64,000 nucleotides of DNA from contig NZ_LXEP01000015.1 in assembly GCF_001654835.1 (NCBI RefSeq), positions 124,001 through 188,000 of the forward strand, given 5' to 3'. Source of the stretch: Buttiauxella gaviniae ATCC 51604 (GTDB taxonomy: Bacteria > Pseudomonadota > Gammaproteobacteria > Enterobacterales > Enterobacteriaceae). The translations under genes and the position numbers were made by a program. The notes beneath the pieces were generated by a model that made no database searches, was not told the origin of the DNA, and saw only the letters and a list, made by a program, of their open reading frames with translations. This document shows positions 61,599 through 64,000 of this stretch, in pieces. The first letter of the stretch is position 1, and every line of letters begins with the position of its first letter.

Positions 61599-62957
61599 CT
61601 ATTTCCACAAGCGGAACCGCTCCGGATCTTCCTGGATCTCGCCATTTTCTGGCACCTGCACTTTCCTTCTCATTCCGTACCAGTCGATATTTCGTGTCAG
61701 TAACATAATGGCTGAGAGCGCTGCAAAAAGGACGCCTGTACCGAGCAGTAGAGCACTGTCTTCAGACTGCAGCAGCTGCCAGAGCACCGCATCCAGCATC
61801 AATAATCCCAGAGTAAACATCGCACTCGCTTTGCCGCTATTGAGTACAGCCTTAAGGTAAAAACCGTTAATTCCGGCACAAACCAGGCTCGCCAGCAGCC
61901 ATGCTCCGTTAAATCCAATGTGCTCCGATACAGCCAGTAGAACGAGATAGAACATCACAAGCGATAGCCCAACCAGCAAATACTGCATCGGGTGAACACG
62001 CAGTCCGGTCAGTGTCTCCAGCAAAAAGAAGCTCATAAATGTTAGACCAATCAGAAGGATGGCATATTTTACGGCGCGGTCAGTCAGTTGATACTGGTCG
62101 ACCGGGTTCGCTACCGTGACGCTAAAGGCCGGGAGACGATCGACGTCAATCAGCTGACCATCATAGAAACTGGTGTTCAAATTGTTAGCAAACCAGGTGC
62201 TTTGCCAGCTGGCGCTAAATCCACTATCAGTGACAGTCCGCTGCTGCGGCAAAAAATCGCCCATAAATCCAGGATGCGGCCAGTTGCTGGTTAAGTTGAA
62301 CTGGCTATTACGCCCAACAGGCACCACAGCAAGCTGTTTAGTTCCCATCAAATCCAGGTTAAAACGCAGCGTGAGTTTCTCATCCTGAAGACGTTTTATA
62401 GGGAGAATGGCATGTAGCCCCTGCCCTACTCCAGGCAGATTGCTACCGGGTTCAATCGGATAAGACTCACCGTTTATATCCAGTTCACCCACTTTGCCAA
62501 TACCGCGTGAGTCGCCAACTGCCAGCACCACGTATGGCGTACCAATAAGAGTATCGGGACCTACCTCGTTTGAGAGCAATTGGCGATTAAACGTAGCATT
62601 TAGCGTGATAGCCGTGCGCCAGATTTGCCCCTCATAAATACCGATATGACGTGGTTCAACGGTTTGCTTCCCCACAATACTCAAGTTCTCCGGCAGGTAG
62701 TAACGAATGAACCGGCGCTCTTTCTTAATCTCTTTATTGTCTTCCATAACTGTCGTTAGCTCCGTTATGGGGATGGCGATCAGTGGACCAGTAATTGTTT
62801 GCGGGCCACTGGCACTTTGGCGCAGTGACTGTTCAACATCATCCCGATAACTGCTGCGTTCATTAACTAACGAACTCAACATATTTAATGGAATCAACAA
62901 CACCACCATACATCCTAGCAAGGTCATGACTTTCCAGAACAACGCAGATTTAAACAT
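61599..62957 (-). CDS. creD: Inner membrane protein CreD
   Basis: 452 residues from the ATG at 62957, behind GGAGGGG; a 4-residue longer frame is less likely. An N-terminal membrane anchor is followed by a large periplasmic domain and about five to six C-terminal membrane segments (from the QLTDRAVKYAILLIGLTFMS region). It matches E. coli CreD throughout, including NWPHPGFMGDFLP and WQSTWFANNL. CreD is the strongest target of CreBC and is linked to envelope and colicin tolerance. A cre-tag lies upstream. Confidence 0.95.
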   Translation of the reverse strand: MFKSALFWKVMTLLGCMVVLLIPLNMLSSLVNERSSYRDDVEQSLRQSASGPQTITGPLIAIPITELTTVMEDNKEIKKERRFIRYYLPENLSIVGKQTVEPRHIGIYEGQIWRTAITLNATFNRQLLSNEVGPDTLIGTPYVVLAVGDSRGIGKVGELDINGESYPIEPGSNLPGVGQGLHAILPIKRLQDEKLTLRFNLDLMGTKQLAVVPVGRNSQFNLTSNWPHPGFMGDFLPQQRTVTDSGFSASWQSTWFANNLNTSFYDGQLIDVDRLPAFSVTVANPVDQYQLTDRAVKYAILLIGLTFMSFFLLETLTGLRVHPMQYLLVGLSLVMFYLVLLAVSEHIGFNGAWLLASLVCAGINGFYLKAVLNSGKASAMFTLGLLMLDAVLWQLLQSEDSALLLGTGVLFAALSAIMLLTRNIDWYGMRRKVQVPENGEIQEDPERFRLWK

Positions 62958-63019
62958 AATCCCCTCCATTTTTGATGGGCAGAGGATAGGGAGCGTTTGT
63001 GGGGGCTAAATGAAGTTAT

Positions 63020-63035
63020 GTGAAGGGACGGTGAA
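63020..63035 (-). promoter_or_regulatory. cre-tag (CreB-binding direct repeat) upstream of creD
   Basis: On the minus strand TTCACCGTCCCTTCAC is an exact TTCAC-N6-TTCAC direct repeat, the CreB box. A third partial copy (TTCAT) follows. It sits 63-78 bases before the creD start codon, inside the short creC-creD spacer. Confidence 0.88.
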
Positions 63036-63044
63036 GTGCGGGAG

Positions 63045-64000
63045 TTATTTTTCAGGCAATACTAATCGAGCATGCACACCACCTTCAGGACGATTCTCAA
63101 GAGTTATGGTTCCACGATGCAAACGTACGACTTCACGGACAAATGCCAGCCCTAAGCCACTGCTTTTTTGCCCGTTGCTACGGGGCAATGAGTAAAAACG
63201 TTCGAATACGCGTTCTTTTGCATAATCAGGTATCCCGCTTCCTGTATCAGAAACCAGAATAGTGGTCTGTCCAATATTCTGTTCAACACTTAAAACCACC
63301 TCCCCAGCGGGTGGAGTAAAATCGAGCGCATTATCCAGCAAATTCCCAACAGCTTGCTCAAGCAAAGCTGGATCACCATCCACGGTAAGTTCTTCGGGAA
63401 CATTTTTATCGATTCTTAGCAAGATTTGTTTACTGCGGGCGAGCACTTCGCGGCTTTCGCATAGCGAGGAAAATAGCACTGCCAGACTTATCGGTTGAGC
63501 CGTGATTTCAACCCGGCTTTCCAGTTTCGCCTGGCGTAATAGATTATCGACCAGCTGCTGCATGCGCAGATTTTGCTGAAGAATGTTCGCAGAGAACTTC
63601 TCCACAACTTCTGGCGGCGGGCCTTCACGTAAAATTTCTGCCGCACCACGAATCGCCGCCATCGGGCTTTTCAACTCATGAGTCAGGGCATGAACGTACT
63701 GCTCTATATACGTTTTCCCTTCGAGTTTCAGCCGCATACTTTCTAGCGCCAACGCCAATTTACGCAATTCGCTACTGCCCGGTTTAGGTAGCGGTAAAGG
63801 GTGCTCGGTCGTGGCCGAGTCTGCATAGCGAACCAGTTTCCCAATGGCCCGGTTAATCCACAACACAAACCCGAAACCAATCAGCAAAGCGATGCCCAGT
63901 AATGCAATGCCCGCCCACAGAATGCGCCGCTCACTGCGGCGTATAACCGGGTCCATTGCGCTGTTTGGCTTACCAACACTCAACACACCAATGATGTTTT
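63045..64000 (-). CDS. creC: Sensor histidine kinase CreC, C-terminal two-thirds (partial)
   Basis: The frame stays open to the right edge (codons NIIGVLSVGKPN at the edge), so about 317 residues of some 474 are present. A membrane segment (RILWAGIALLGIALLIGFGFVLWI) and a HAMP region are followed by the H-box HALTHELKSPMAAIRG, N-box NLLDNALDFTPPAG, G1 DTGSGIP and G2 SSGLGLAFVREV. CreC phosphorylates CreB during growth on fermentable carbon. creD follows 87 bases later with its cre-tag. Confidence 0.95.
   Translation of the reverse strand, partial: NIIGVLSVGKPNSAMDPVIRRSERRILWAGIALLGIALLIGFGFVLWINRAIGKLVRYADSATTEHPLPLPKPGSSELRKLALALESMRLKLEGKTYIEQYVHALTHELKSPMAAIRGAAEILREGPPPEVVEKFSANILQQNLRMQQLVDNLLRQAKLESRVEITAQPISLAVLFSSLCESREVLARSKQILLRIDKNVPEELTVDGDPALLEQAVGNLLDNALDFTPPAGEVVLSVEQNIGQTTILVSDTGSGIPDYAKERVFERFYSLPRSNGQKSSGLGLAFVREVVRLHRGTITLENRPEGGVHARLVLPEK

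Overview
This window is an ordinary chromosomal segment of an enterobacterium, and the best genus-level assignment is Buttiauxella. The gene order follows the E. coli rapA-to-creC region through the thr operon, read in reverse: rapA, rluA, djlA, lptD-surA-pdxA-rsmA-apaG-apaH, folA, kefCF, carAB, dapB, rihC, ispH-fkpB-lspA-ileS-ribF, rpsT, nhaAR, dnaKJ, satP, mog, talB, yaaJ, yaaA, yaaX, thrLABC, yjtD, arcA, creD, creC. The genus call rests mainly on the histidine acid phosphatase at 52988-54328. From memory, its mature sequence is almost identical to the well-known Buttiauxella 6-phytase. ERIC and REP repeats fit an enterobacterial host. rapA (left) and creC (right) are cut by the window edges.

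Region by region. 1-9657 is core: RNA polymerase recycling, pseudouridylation, outer-membrane biogenesis and the pdxA-rsmA-apaGH cluster, with two ERIC elements. 9658-19181 holds a LysE-type exporter, the KefC/KefF glutathione-gated K+ efflux pair, a small lipoprotein where E. coli K-12 has its cai/fix genes, carAB with an ARG box, and dapB.

19351-33876 is the main accessory stretch. It is two sugar-catabolism blocks placed either side of rihC, at what in E. coli is the compact dapB-rihC-ispH junction. Block A (19351-26286) has a LacI-family regulator, a divergent operon of a 581-residue mannose-6-phosphate-isomerase-like protein plus a complete mannose-family PTS (EIIA, EIIB, EIIC, EIID), and a convergent pair of cupin-type phosphoglucose-isomerase-like genes. 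Sites resembling GGTTAATCGATTAACC occur in both promoter regions, and a perfect CRP site lies in the divergent one, so the block reads as one regulon. Block B (27407-33876) is a galactonate-type operon: a GntR/FCD regulator, sugar-acid kinase, KDPGal-type aldolase, anion:cation-symporter-type permease, IlvD/Edd-type dehydratase and a DapA-family aldolase, with two TTGTATTAC operator-like repeats in front of the kinase gene.

33948-52675 returns to core genes (isoprenoid and lipoprotein processing, IleRS, riboflavin kinase, S20, Na+/H+ antiport with its regulator, the heat-shock chaperones behind sigma-32 promoters, acetate/succinate transport, transaldolase, peroxide protection), interrupted by one extra MHS-type MFS transporter. 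52988-64000 carries the phytase, the attenuated thr operon, a SPOUT methyltransferase, arcA with its long FNR-linked leader, and creD-creC with a cre-tag in front of creD. No insertion sequence, prophage, CRISPR array, tRNA or rRNA was seen.
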